A DNA stretch of 43,277 nt, taken from contig JADFXL010000006.1 of the NCBI GenBank assembly GCA_015233585.1, forward strand, positions 1,227 to 44,503. Direction: 5' to 3'. Below are positions 26,364 through 34,639 of the stretch, piece after piece (the first letter of the stretch is position 1; each line of letters starts with the position of its first letter). Position numbers and translations under genes: made by a program. This stretch comes from Alphaproteobacteria bacterium (GTDB taxonomy: Bacteria > Pseudomonadota > Alphaproteobacteria > Rhodospirillales > Rhodospirillaceae). The notes below the pieces were generated by a model. That model searched no databases. It saw nothing but the letters and a program-made list of their open reading frames with translations, and was not told where the DNA came from.

Positions 26364-27424
26364 CGACTCCGGGAGAGGGGCAGGAGGCGATCCGGGACAT
26401 GGCACGCAGCTTGCTCGGGGCCGAACCCGACTCGATCCGGCCGGTCCGCGGCGGCGGCAATAACCGGATCTACCGGGTCGATCGGGGCGAGGCCACCTTT
26501 GCTCTCAAATTCTATCCGGCCGACGAGCGCGACCGCCTGGGAGCGGAATACCGGGGCCTGACCTTTCTGGTCAACCACGGGGTTGAAGAGGTGCCGCGGC
26601 CGATCGCCGCCGATTCCGTCCGCCGGGCCGCGCTCTATGAGTGGATCGATGGCCAGTCGCCGGGAGTGCCGACGGCGGCGGACTTTGAGCGGCTGTTCGG
26701 CTTCGTCGCCACCTTGATCCGGCTGGGTTCCGCGCAAGACGCGGCCGGGCTGCCTTGGGCATCGGCCGCTTGTCCCCGCGCCGCGGACGCCTACGACCAG
26801 CTCGAGGCGCGGTTGCGGCGCCTGAGACCACATGCCAGCGCACATCCCCGTCTCACCGACTTCCTGGAGCGAACCTTCCTCCCCGGCTGCGAACGCATGA
26901 CGGGCTGGTCGCGCCGGATGCTGGCCGAAGCCGGTACGGATGTCGATACGCCGTTGCCGCGGCACCGCCTCTACCTCAGCCCTTCGGATTTTGGTCTTCA
27001 CAACATCCTACGGCGGCCGGATGGCCGGATCGCCCATGTCGACTTCGAATATTTCGGCTGGGACGATCCGGTGAAGGCGGTCAGTGATTTTGTTCTGCAT
27101 CCGGGTTCCGATTTTGACCCTGACACCCGGATTGCGTTGCTGCGGCGCGCCACCCGCCTGTTCGAGCCCCTTGACGAAGCGTTCACTATCCGTCTTGAGG
27201 CGCTCCTGGGCATTTACGCTTTGATCTGGTGCCTTATTTTGCTGAACGAGTTTGTTCCCGAAACGTGGAGCCGCCGGGCACAGGCCGGTGGTGTCGAAAA
27301 CCGGGACGAGGCGCAGCACCGTCAACTTGACAAAGCGGAACGCCTGTACCAGTGGTTGTGGACCGTTCACGACGAGAGAACGGCACTCGAGGCCAGCTCG
27401 AGGTCACGGACGCTCCGACGATAA
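26360..27424 (+). CDS. APH/choline-kinase-type phosphotransferase
   Basis: The 354-residue protein has the small-molecule kinase fold of aminoglycoside and choline kinases. RGGGNNRIYRV is the nucleotide loop, ALKFY has the ATP-contact lysine (K50), the catalytic loop is SPSDFGLHNIL (D210, N215) and HVDFEYFGWDDP holds the metal Asp D228. The usual His before the catalytic Asp (HGD) is replaced, giving PSD, as in several divergent branches. It probably phosphorylates a sugar, amino-alcohol or similar hydroxyl. The ATG overlaps the HAD stop by 4 bases. No antibiotic resistance role is suggested, given the setting in a sugar locus. Confidence 0.85.
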   Translation: MTTPGEGQEAIRDMARSLLGAEPDSIRPVRGGGNNRIYRVDRGEATFALKFYPADERDRLGAEYRGLTFLVNHGVEEVPRPIAADSVRRAALYEWIDGQSPGVPTAADFERLFGFVATLIRLGSAQDAAGLPWASAACPRAADAYDQLEARLRRLRPHASAHPRLTDFLERTFLPGCERMTGWSRRMLAEAGTDVDTPLPRHRLYLSPSDFGLHNILRRPDGRIAHVDFEYFGWDDPVKAVSDFVLHPGSDFDPDTRIALLRRATRLFEPLDEAFTIRLEALLGIYALIWCLILLNEFVPETWSRRAQAGGVENRDEAQHRQLDKAERLYQWLWTVHDERTALEASSRSRTLRR

Positions 27425-27494
27425 ATCTGCTGACGAACTCGGTTGGCGAAATCGTCCGGCAGGTCCCCGGAGCGGCGCCCACTTGGGTGTTGTC

Positions 27495-27722
27495 TCAAGA
27501 GCCCCCGAGGATATCAGGCTCCGGAAGCGGCGGCATCGTCGCCCACAGGTCCGCGATCCTTTGGCGAACGTCAGGAGGAAGTTCCGGGGCATAGAGATCA
27601 AGCGTGCCGATATCGTGCCTCGACACGCCCTGTCTCCAATTCTTTTCATTGACATTTCGCAGAATGCTGACGGAGCCCGTTTCAGGGTCGACATCCGCTT
27701 GCACGAGGATTCCAGGTAACAT
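27495..27722 (-). CDS. Small phage-associated-type protein of unknown function
   Basis: The 75-residue ORF begins MLPGILVQADVDPETGSVS, and it contains no signal peptide or membrane segment. It lies 9 bases after the tail-fibre-like gene on the same strand, so it looks like the third gene of that short operon. I cannot assign a family. The coding case rests on position, a sensible acidic and hydrophilic composition, and absence of any better gene on the other strand. Confidence 0.55.
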   Translation of the reverse strand: MLPGILVQADVDPETGSVSILRNVNEKNWRQGVSRHDIGTLDLYAPELPPDVRQRIADLWATMPPLPEPDILGGS

Positions 27723-27731
27723 CTCAATCTC

Positions 27732-28406
27732 CTAGCAGTTATAGGTTCCGGACCCAGCAAAATCGAAAGCAGAAGTGAACCCTGATGCCGGAACTTCTGA
27801 AAAACCAAGCCCAGGACCATCCACGGCCATCGTGGCGTATGATTGACCGACACTGTTATAAAGAAAACATGTTGTCGCCCCTCCCGGGAGGTATATGTCC
27901 ACACCGCTCGCGCGCACCACAAGGATGTTTCGCTCTTGCATCCCGCCAAGGGATGCCGAGAAAGGGAACCCACCAATTCTCAACGCACCAGACGGCGCTC
28001 CCGAAACTGCCGACACGGTTATCCGGAACGCAACGCGGACCAGGCGGCCAATCCTGGTATAGGTTCCGGACTGCATCGTATAGGTCGGAGTGAACGTCCC
28101 GCCGGACGCGGCGACTGTCGGTGTGAATGTCCCTTCTTCGTACCAGCTTAACCCCGTCGCCCCATTTTGGAATCTCACCGGACCGGTAAAGGCGGCGCCG
28201 CTCAGTTGGGCATAGCGCCCGTCAGCGTCGCCCCGGGTCGGGACGGCAGACGGACTTCCGGTGCCGAGGGCGCGCCGGGTAAAGCTGTCGGCTCCCGTCT
28301 GTTCCAACAGTCCGGCGGTGCCATCGAGCGCGGCCAGGGCGGTCAGTGTGGCGTCGGACGGTTGGAAATCGCCCATCATCGCATTGCTGAAATAGGTGCC
28401 GGTCAT
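27732..28406 (-). CDS. Phage tail-fibre/receptor-binding-like protein
   Basis: The 224-residue protein resembles the distal part of phage tail fibres. The first part (DATLTALAALDGTAGLLEQTG and TRGDADGRYAQLSGAAFTG) is the repeat-type sequence common in side-tail fibres; then WYEEGTFTPTV and SGTYTRIGRLVRV match the beta-rich C-terminal domains found in many prophage fibres and tail spikes. The end, SGTYNC, is compact. It would trimerise and bind a surface glycan if part of a tail. No capsid, terminase or other tail genes are present in the window, so it is either a remnant or a recruited binding protein. The ATG overlaps the stop of the preceding gene (ATGA). Confidence 0.7.
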   Translation of the reverse strand: MTGTYFSNAMMGDFQPSDATLTALAALDGTAGLLEQTGADSFTRRALGTGSPSAVPTRGDADGRYAQLSGAAFTGPVRFQNGATGLSWYEEGTFTPTVAASGGTFTPTYTMQSGTYTRIGRLVRVAFRITVSAVSGAPSGALRIGGFPFSASLGGMQERNILVVRASGVDIYLPGGATTCFLYNSVGQSYATMAVDGPGLGFSEVPASGFTSAFDFAGSGTYNC

Positions 28407-28735
28407 GGCTTGGCTCCCTGATAGAACAGGATGTTGACCAGGGAGGATTGGGCGGCAGCGACCCCGATGGTCATTCCTTCCTTGACCAGGCGGGGTCCAG
28501 GATTGAGTTCCGGGGCTGACCCATCGGTGATATCCGCCGATGGCACCGCTGCGCTACCGCCGAAGCGAACCCAAACGGGAGCTGTGGCGTTAATCAGCGC
28601 CACGGTGGCTCCGGACGGCACGGTCAGCGTTTTAGCCTGACCGGCCGCAAGCATAAGGACGGACCGGCTGTCCGACAGAGCGATGATTTCCGTCTGCCGG
28701 TCCATGGCGTCCCGCGCGACTCTAAACCCTTCCAT
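28403..28735 (-). CDS. Small beta-rich protein linked to phage tail-fibre gene
   Basis: The 110-residue product starts MEGFRVARDAMDRQTEIIALSDS after a GAGAGG site; the longer ORF to 28879 is not credible because it runs through the promoter. The protein is rich in short beta-type segments (TLTVPSGATVALIN, APVWVRFGGSAAV) like small structural accessory proteins encoded beside tail fibres. Precise function is unknown. It is the first gene of the three-gene operon driven by the promoter at 28773-28801. Confidence 0.65.
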   Translation of the reverse strand: MEGFRVARDAMDRQTEIIALSDSRSVLMLAAGQAKTLTVPSGATVALINATAPVWVRFGGSAAVPSADITDGSAPELNPGPRLVKEGMTIGVAAAQSSLVNILFYQGAKP

Positions 28736-28754
28736 AATTCGCGTCCTCTCGTTG

Positions 28755-28772
28755 CTGCTTCGCGAGAAGCAG
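28755..28772. promoter_or_regulatory. Perfect inverted repeat at the probable transcription start of the phage-like operon
   Basis: CTGCTTC-GCGA-GAAGCAG is a 7-bp perfect inverted repeat with a 4-base loop. It begins directly after the -10 box of the minus-strand promoter, covering the expected start site. It could be a repressor operator or a hairpin at the 5' end of the mRNA. Confidence 0.65.
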
Positions 28773-28801
28773 AACATAACAAGAATTCGCGACCGTGTCA
28801 A
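28773..28801 (-). promoter_or_regulatory. Sigma70-type promoter for the phage-like operon
   Basis: Read on the minus strand, TTGACA is followed by exactly 17 bases and TATGTT. This is close to consensus and is among the best promoter matches in the window. It points at the gene starting at 28735. Confidence 0.75.
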
Positions 28802-28882
28802 GGAGTTTGGTCCTACATCCCTGACCACAGTCAGGACCGCCCGCCGGGACGCTCCTGCATCTACCCGGCTAAAGTGCATATG

Positions 28883-29887
28883 TTATGTATGGATCGCGGC
28901 TTGGGTCAGCGGTGCCCGTCGCGCGTAGGCCCACGGCGACCACGTCAGGCTTCGCGCCAAGGTGATCCACGAAACCCGCCGGGCGGCCTGCACCTTCCGG
29001 CGCTCGGCCCATATTCCCGGAACTCCTGCCAGGGCGGCACCCAGCGCACGCGCCACAACCAGTGCCTGACTTCGCGGAACCGCCCTGACCAGGAGAAGAA
29101 CCAAAATCGCGGTGTGGATCGGCAGGAGCGGCCAAAACAGCGGACCCGGCATATTTTTGACGAAGCACCAGACGATATTCCGCAACCCGTGAAAGCGCGC
29201 GAACGCCGATTCGCTTCCCCCCGAGGCGGCGCCCCCCACATGACGAACGACGGCGCCAGGAACCTGAATGCACCGATGCCCCAGCAGGCGCAAGCGAAAC
29301 GCCAGATCGACATCCTCGACATAACAGAAGAATTTCTCGTCAAAACCTCCCGCCGCTTCGAAGGCATCGCGACGGTAAAGAGCCGCGGCTCCACAGGGGC
29401 TGAATACCTCGCCCTCGGGCAGCAGAGCCGTCGCCGGCCAGCCATATCCTCCCCGCCAGGGCACCCCGGCAAAGAAATAGTTATCGCCAGCCCCATCGAG
29501 GCGGGCCGAATCGGAGGCGTCAAGCTGCGTCGAGCCGAACATGGCTACAGTAGGATAGCGCCGGGCTGCGTCCAGCAGGCACGCCAGCCACTCAGGGGCC
29601 GGGAATGCGTCCGGGTTCAGCATCGCAAGCCACATTCCGCTGGCCTGGCGGGCGGCCCGGTTGTTGCCGGCGGAAAAACCGAGATTTTCGCCCGCGAGGT
29701 CGAACACGAAGCGCCGGTCGCCGGCGACCGCAGCCTGAGCCTGTTCGACCGAGCCTTCGTCAGAGCCATTGTCGACCACAATGGCCTCGAAATCGGCGCT
29801 CGTTTGGGCGGCGAGGGCCCGGAGGCAGGACGCCAGCAAGGGGCCGGAGCGATAATTGACGACCAGGACACTGACAGAAGGAGCCAC
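28883..29887 (-). CDS. GT2-family glycosyltransferase, rhamnosyltransferase-like
   Basis: The 334-residue protein has the GT-A fold of family 2: VSVLVVNYRSG at the start, IVVDNGSDEGS, ENLGFSAGNNRAAR, and the metal-site segment LNPDAF. FFCYVEDVDLAFRLRLLG contains the ED-type catalytic region. The pattern is that of WbbL-like rhamnosyltransferases, but donor sugar is not predictable. A hydrophobic C-terminal stretch (LFWPLLPIHTAILVLLL) probably tethers it to the membrane. The GTG at 29887 has GGGAG 7 bases ahead and starts just before the first strand; the GTG at 29929 is less likely. It is divergent from the next plus-strand gene. Confidence 0.88.
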   Translation of the reverse strand: MAPSVSVLVVNYRSGPLLASCLRALAAQTSADFEAIVVDNGSDEGSVEQAQAAVAGDRRFVFDLAGENLGFSAGNNRAARQASGMWLAMLNPDAFPAPEWLACLLDAARRYPTVAMFGSTQLDASDSARLDGAGDNYFFAGVPWRGGYGWPATALLPEGEVFSPCGAAALYRRDAFEAAGGFDEKFFCYVEDVDLAFRLRLLGHRCIQVPGAVVRHVGGAASGGSESAFARFHGLRNIVWCFVKNMPGPLFWPLLPIHTAILVLLLVRAVPRSQALVVARALGAALAGVPGIWAERRKVQAARRVSWITLARSLTWSPWAYARRAPLTQAAIHT

Positions 29888-30047
29888 AGAGTATCTCCCG
29901 GCGCGACCGACGCTCCTAACCGGTATCACAGAGCCCGGATGAGGGGGAACCCTTCCTCAGCCATAGAATTTTTTTGTTGAAAGGGTGAACCCGACCCTCC
30001 ACTGTACCACCGTGATTGCCACCCCCCCGGTTCGCAAGGAGCCCGTA

Positions 30048-31742
30048 ATGAGCTTGCTTACTCACGCACTTAAAGCATTGTTGCGTCCTGCCTACCGGCT
30101 ACTCAATTACAAGCTATACGCACATATCGACCATATGTATGCAATTATTCACCACCATGAGAATCGTATCCGTGAACTGACCGAAACCATCGAAACCAAT
30201 GTGGGTTACCCGCCTGCCGCCGATCCCCGGGGGGTATTGGCCGACGTCCGCGGGCTTGGGCATCGGTTTCGTAAACTGGGCGATCTCGGTGGAGCCAGCA
30301 TCGCTTTCGCCACGGCGGCGCGCCTGAAATTGGACGACGACGAACAGAGCGCATTGGACTCCCTCCTTGCCGAACTGATGCCGCTCATCCACGCCCTCAA
30401 AAGCCAGGGAGCACCGGAAGTCGCCCCGGCCAACGGCCGCCGCCGCGTGGTCATCACCTCGGTGGTGTGGGGCGATAAGTACGCTCAGGCGTTTACGGAC
30501 TGTCTGCTGCCGTCCCTGCTGGCACCGGGCAACATTCCGGCCCTTCTGGAACGTGCCCAGGTCATCTTGCTGCTGGCGGCCACTCCCGAAGCCCAGGCAA
30601 TCATCCTGAAGTCACCGGCCGGCAAACTGGTGTCGGAGATGGTCGAACTCCGCTTCGTCACGCTTCCTCATCATCTCCCGGTGGCTGCTCAGCTCAGTCC
30701 ATACCGGGAAAGCCTGAACTACTGGCTGTACGGCGCGATGCAGAACCTCACCGTCTTGTTCGCCAAGGAGTTGGACGGCGACCTGATGTTGATGACGCCG
30801 GACACGATCTATTCGAACCAGGCCCTGCAGCGGATGTTCAATCTGGCCGAGAGCGCCTATGATGCGGTGGTTATGACCTCCTTACGCACAAAATGGAGCA
30901 ACATGACCCACTGGTTGAAGGCGCGACTCAATGACGGGGTCATCGATCTCACGGCTTCGGAATTGACCACGCTGGCCTTGCCCTATATTCATCCGATGTC
31001 CCGCCAGGGGTTCATGTATTCGTGGAACCACCAGTTCCCGCTGAGTAATACAACGCTGTGTTGGGAGGTTCCCAATGGCATTCTGATTCATTCTCCGCAT
31101 CATCTGCCGGCTTATATCTCGCACCGCGCGCTCCGCCGGGACTTCCTGGTCGACTATTTCACGATCGATACCTCGTTGATGGCCAACATCTTCCCCGATC
31201 CGGCCCAGTTCGAACGCATCTATGTGGTCGGGAGCCTGGATGAGATCGCTTATTTCGAGATGACCCCGGACGGACGCGAGGTCTCAGGGCCGACAAACTT
31301 GTTTCCGGCAGATACCTTTGCGACGAATTATTTCTGGCCGCAGGCCGCTCCTCTGAATCACTGGCTGTTTACGAAACGCGTGTGCATTCCCACCAGAACC
31401 CAGCCGGGGATCGGCCTTCGACAATTGGCGGATGCGGAACGGGAAATCCAAGACATCCTGGATGATGTCGAGCGCAAACGACCAGCCTATCGGATTTTGA
31501 GTAAGGATACCGAGGAAGTTGCGCTTGCCGCGATGTTTATTGGATGCATTCTAACAGATCATCACGGATACGAGTGCGCACGGTCATATTTCAATCTGGT
31601 CAAGCACCTGACTTCCGATAGCGAACCGGACACCTGCCTGAACGCGATCAACGGCTACCAGACCTATGAAGAGTTGCCGGTTGAGAAAAGAGATATCGTT
31701 GACCGGGCGCGACGGTCGTTTCGCGAACGTCACGTTCATTAG
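30048..31742 (+). CDS. Putative glycosyltransferase of an unfamiliar family (paralogue of 22813-24435)
   Basis: This 564-residue protein shares conserved blocks with the product of 22813: VVWGDKYAQAF and SLLAPGNIPALLE (from about 139), GAMQNLTVLFA followed by LMTPD, IDLTASELTTLAL, ILIHSPHHLPAYISHRAL and a final FTKRVCIPT. Its first 135 residues differ from the paralogue and are helical (YKLYAHIDHMYAIIHHHENRI). About 120 extra C-terminal residues follow the core. The arrangement suggests a catalytic core with variable ends. It may transfer sugar or modify a glycan; no known family is recognised. GGAG precedes the ATG at 30048. It leads the export gene set, with Wzm about 100 bases later. Confidence 0.6.
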   Translation: MSLLTHALKALLRPAYRLLNYKLYAHIDHMYAIIHHHENRIRELTETIETNVGYPPAADPRGVLADVRGLGHRFRKLGDLGGASIAFATAARLKLDDDEQSALDSLLAELMPLIHALKSQGAPEVAPANGRRRVVITSVVWGDKYAQAFTDCLLPSLLAPGNIPALLERAQVILLLAATPEAQAIILKSPAGKLVSEMVELRFVTLPHHLPVAAQLSPYRESLNYWLYGAMQNLTVLFAKELDGDLMLMTPDTIYSNQALQRMFNLAESAYDAVVMTSLRTKWSNMTHWLKARLNDGVIDLTASELTTLALPYIHPMSRQGFMYSWNHQFPLSNTTLCWEVPNGILIHSPHHLPAYISHRALRRDFLVDYFTIDTSLMANIFPDPAQFERIYVVGSLDEIAYFEMTPDGREVSGPTNLFPADTFATNYFWPQAAPLNHWLFTKRVCIPTRTQPGIGLRQLADAEREIQDILDDVERKRPAYRILSKDTEEVALAAMFIGCILTDHHGYECARSYFNLVKHLTSDSEPDTCLNAINGYQTYEELPVEKRDIVDRARRSFRERHVH

Positions 31743-31849
31743 CCGCATGGGCTGGGAAGACAGCCCGCGCATTTTGGTGTTGGGCAGGAAGCGTCTCAGT
31801 CGCAAAGGTTCTGACTGAAAATCTTGAAAATGCCCAGGGGATGATGAGC

Positions 31850-32617
31850 ATGTTTAATGATTTCAAGGCGGCGGCGCTGGCATGGCGCCAGTGGCTGGAG
31901 ATGTCCCTTACCGAGGTGGTGATGCACTACCGGCGGTCCATCCTTGGGCCGTTCTGGCTGGTCCTGAACAATCTGGTTATGATTGGCGCGCTTGGGATGG
32001 TTTACAGCTTCGTGTTTAATATGAATGTTGAAAATTACATGCCGTTTCTTGCTGTCGGACTGGTAGCATGGAATTTTCTGTCATCTTTTGTTACTGGCGG
32101 GGCAGGAACGTTTATTCAGCATGCGTCTGTATTAAAGAATGTTAACCTCCCGTTGCCGTTCTACTCGTTCAAGGTGGTTTGCCGTTTGGTGATCAATTTT
32201 GCGCATGACGTTTTCGTGCTACTTCCTGTGATGCTGATTTTCCCGCAGCAAGCGTCGTTGACTATGTTTCTTGCCATTCCGGCGCTGATACTCTATATTA
32301 TCAACGGTGTGGCCTTGTCTATCCTGCTGGGAATGCTGTGCAGCCGGTTTCGCGACATGCAAAACGTGATTTCGAACTTCATGCAGATTATGTTCTTTTT
32401 TACACCGATTTTCTGGCCGGCATCGAATGTCAGTAAGCCGCTCATTTACGAGGCCAATATCTTCTATCATTATATCGAGATTGTCCGTGCCCCGTTCTTG
32501 GGCCAGATACCGACCCTCACCAACTGGCTGGTGGTGGGCGGGGTGACACTGGTTCTTTGGGTAGCGGCCATTGTTGTGTACTACCGGTACCGCTGGCGTG
32601 TGGTCCATACGATCTGA
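31850..32617 (+). CDS. ABC-2 type polysaccharide export permease (Wzm-like)
   Basis: The 255-residue membrane protein is the channel subunit of an ABC transporter that moves lipid-linked or completed polysaccharide across the inner membrane. It has about six hydrophobic segments; MHYRRSILGPFWLVLNN is the conserved coupling region of ABC-2 exporters, and FMQIMFFFTPIFWPAS is characteristic of O-antigen/teichoic acid permeases. Three nearby ATGs are possible; the third (31850) has AGGGG at about 9 bases and is preferred to 31841. The ATPase gene follows 18 bases later. Confidence 0.92.
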   Translation: MFNDFKAAALAWRQWLEMSLTEVVMHYRRSILGPFWLVLNNLVMIGALGMVYSFVFNMNVENYMPFLAVGLVAWNFLSSFVTGGAGTFIQHASVLKNVNLPLPFYSFKVVCRLVINFAHDVFVLLPVMLIFPQQASLTMFLAIPALILYIINGVALSILLGMLCSRFRDMQNVISNFMQIMFFFTPIFWPASNVSKPLIYEANIFYHYIEIVRAPFLGQIPTLTNWLVVGGVTLVLWVAAIVVYYRYRWRVVHTI

Positions 32618-32635
32618 TCGGGAAAGGACAAGAAG

Positions 32636-33397
32636 ATGACGGGGGTGCGCATCGAAGCGGATCGGGTTTCCGTTCACCTGCCCGTGTTTAACATCAACAG
32701 CCTCAGTCTTAAAAAGAACCTACTGCGTCTTGGAACCAACGGACGCATTCATGCCGGATCGAAACATCTCGTGATCGAGGCGCTTCGGAGCATCTCTTTT
32801 GTTTTCGAGGAGGGCGACCGGGTCGGAATCGTCGGACTCAACGGGGCCGGGAAAACCACCCTGCTCCGGACCATTGCCGGTATCTTCAGGCCGACAGGCG
32901 GGCGGCTCGATGTGGTGGGGCGCGTGGTGCCGCTTCTGATGGTGGGCGCCGGCATGTATGATGATGCCAGCGGCTATGAGAACATTCGCAGTTGCGCTCT
33001 GCAACACGGAATGTCTGTCCCGGAAATCGAAGCCAAGATCGATGAGATCGCCGAATTCACCGCACTTGGGACCTACCTCTCGCTTCCGCTTTATACCTAT
33101 TCCGCCGGGATGCGGATGCGGTTGAGTTACGCGGTGGCCACTGCGATCGAATCCGATATCCTGGTTCTTGACGAGGTGATCGGTGCAGGCGACGCCGTCT
33201 TCGCGCAGACATGCGCTCAGCGCTTTTCAGCGCTGCTCGGGCGCACTCGGATCATCGTCCTGGCGACGCACGACAGCGGCTCGATCCGGCGTTATTGCAA
33301 TAAGGCTCTGTTGCTGCGGGAGGGGCAAGTCACGGACTTTGGACCGACCGAGGGGGTGTTGAAGACCTATGAGCGAACGATCGCGCAGATGGCCTAA
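32636..33397 (+). CDS. ABC transporter ATPase for polysaccharide export (Wzt-like, short form)
   Basis: The 253-residue ATPase powers the Wzm-like permease. GLNGAGKTT (67-75) is Walker A, YSAGMRMRL (from 155) is the signature motif and ILVLDEVIGAGD is Walker B with the following D-loop; LATHDSGSI contains the switch His. The N-terminal SLKKNLLRLG segment is typical of polysaccharide exporters. There is no C-terminal carbohydrate-binding domain of the kind that reads O-antigen chain ends, so export probably does not depend on Wzt recognition of a terminal sugar. AGGA precedes the ATG. The last bases precede the GT4 gene by 9 bases. Confidence 0.93.
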   Translation: MTGVRIEADRVSVHLPVFNINSLSLKKNLLRLGTNGRIHAGSKHLVIEALRSISFVFEEGDRVGIVGLNGAGKTTLLRTIAGIFRPTGGRLDVVGRVVPLLMVGAGMYDDASGYENIRSCALQHGMSVPEIEAKIDEIAEFTALGTYLSLPLYTYSAGMRMRLSYAVATAIESDILVLDEVIGAGDAVFAQTCAQRFSALLGRTRIIVLATHDSGSIRRYCNKALLLREGQVTDFGPTEGVLKTYERTIAQMA

Positions 33398-33406
33398 ACG
33401 CTTACG

Positions 33407-34639
33407 ATGTTTCCCTATTCCATCGTCACGATTAAGCGGACTCTACGCGCTGGAATTGATCGCTGTTCCAGTCTCGGCGCGGTCCTCACGGGCGGGCGGG
33501 CAGGCTACGGACGGCCGGTGGTTGCCGGGTTCCACCGGACACCGAGTGGGATTGGCGAGTCGGCGCGCCTGTGTCACCAGGCTTTAACCCATCTCGGCTA
33601 CGCCCCGGCGGCGCTGGACCTCAGTCCCCGGTATCTTCCCCATGATCTGATGGCGCTGCCTGGGGCGGACGTCGTTTCGTGCGACGGCGACGGTCCGTTA
33701 ATTCTGCACGTCAATCCGCCCGAGTTGCCGTCGGTTATCCGGTACCTGGGGTGGCGTATGGTGCGGCGGCGCTGTTTGATCGGGTATTGGGCGTGGGAAT
33801 TGCCCCGCATGCCCGACCAGTGGCGGTTCGCTCTGCGACTCGTCCGGGAGATCTGGGTTCCTAGCCGCTTCTGTGCCGAGGCGATCCGGCCCCACACTCA
33901 TAAACCGGTGCGCATCGTTCCGCATCCCCTGGCGCCGTTTTCTGGCCGGCCCGACCGCCAGGGCTTCGGCTTACCGGCCGGAGCCTTCATTGCCCTTACC
34001 GTCGCCGACCTGCGCTCCAGCCTCGCCCGCAAAAACCCACTGGGCGCGGTTGCCGCGTTCCGACATGCGTTCGGCACCAGTTCAGATCACCGGTTAGTGC
34101 TCAAGATCGGCGGGGTCCTCGGCAACGAAGCCGCCTTCGCCGGGGTGGCTGCCGCGGTAGCGGGAATGACCAATGTGCATTTGCTGGCTGAAGCGCTGCC
34201 GGACGACCGGATGGCGTCGCTGATGGCCTCGGTGGACGTCGTGGTGTCGATGCACCGTTCCGAAGGCTTTGGCTTGGTGATCGCCCAGGCGATGCAGGCC
34301 GGAAAACCCGTCATTGCCAGCGACTGGTCCGGCTCCACCGATTTTCTCGACTCCGACACCGGCCTGCCGGTACCGGTCCGGTTGATCGCGGTCGATGACG
34401 CTCAGGGCCGCTATCTCTCCGCACAGGGGCAGGTCTGGGCGGACCCGGACATCGATGTTGCGGCAGATTGCTTGCGAGCCTTGGCGGCGGATCCGGCGCT
34501 GGCGGCCTCCATCGGGGCACGGGCGCAAGCGCATATTGCCAATCGGCTGTCTTCCGCCACGTACCAAATGGCCTTGGGCGAGGCATTCCATGCCCATTCC
34601 AGTCCACCGGAAGCTGCCATGAGCACGTCGACGCCATGA
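33407..34639 (+). CDS. GT4-family glycosyltransferase
   Basis: The 410-residue protein is a retaining GT-B glycosyltransferase. GFHRTPSGIGESARL near residue 42 is the acceptor-side glycine loop; the C-terminal donor domain contains LTVADLRSSLARKNP and HRSEGFGLVIAQAMQAGKPVI. In the latter, the usual E-x7-E motif reads E-x7-Q, with the second acid replaced. TGLPVPV ends the nucleotide site. Donor and acceptor are unknown. The ATG at 33407 lacks a good ribosome binding site; the first 40 residues show no family similarity, so the real start could be downstream. The stop overlaps the start of the next gene by 4 bases (ATGA). Confidence 0.88.
   Translation: MFPYSIVTIKRTLRAGIDRCSSLGAVLTGGRAGYGRPVVAGFHRTPSGIGESARLCHQALTHLGYAPAALDLSPRYLPHDLMALPGADVVSCDGDGPLILHVNPPELPSVIRYLGWRMVRRRCLIGYWAWELPRMPDQWRFALRLVREIWVPSRFCAEAIRPHTHKPVRIVPHPLAPFSGRPDRQGFGLPAGAFIALTVADLRSSLARKNPLGAVAAFRHAFGTSSDHRLVLKIGGVLGNEAAFAGVAAAVAGMTNVHLLAEALPDDRMASLMASVDVVVSMHRSEGFGLVIAQAMQAGKPVIASDWSGSTDFLDSDTGLPVPVRLIAVDDAQGRYLSAQGQVWADPDIDVAADCLRALAADPALAASIGARAQAHIANRLSSATYQMALGEAFHAHSSPPEAAMSTSTP

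Noticed and set aside
27404-27976. 190-residue minus-strand ORF
   Set aside because: Runs through the ends of three other better-supported genes in another frame and has no family feature.
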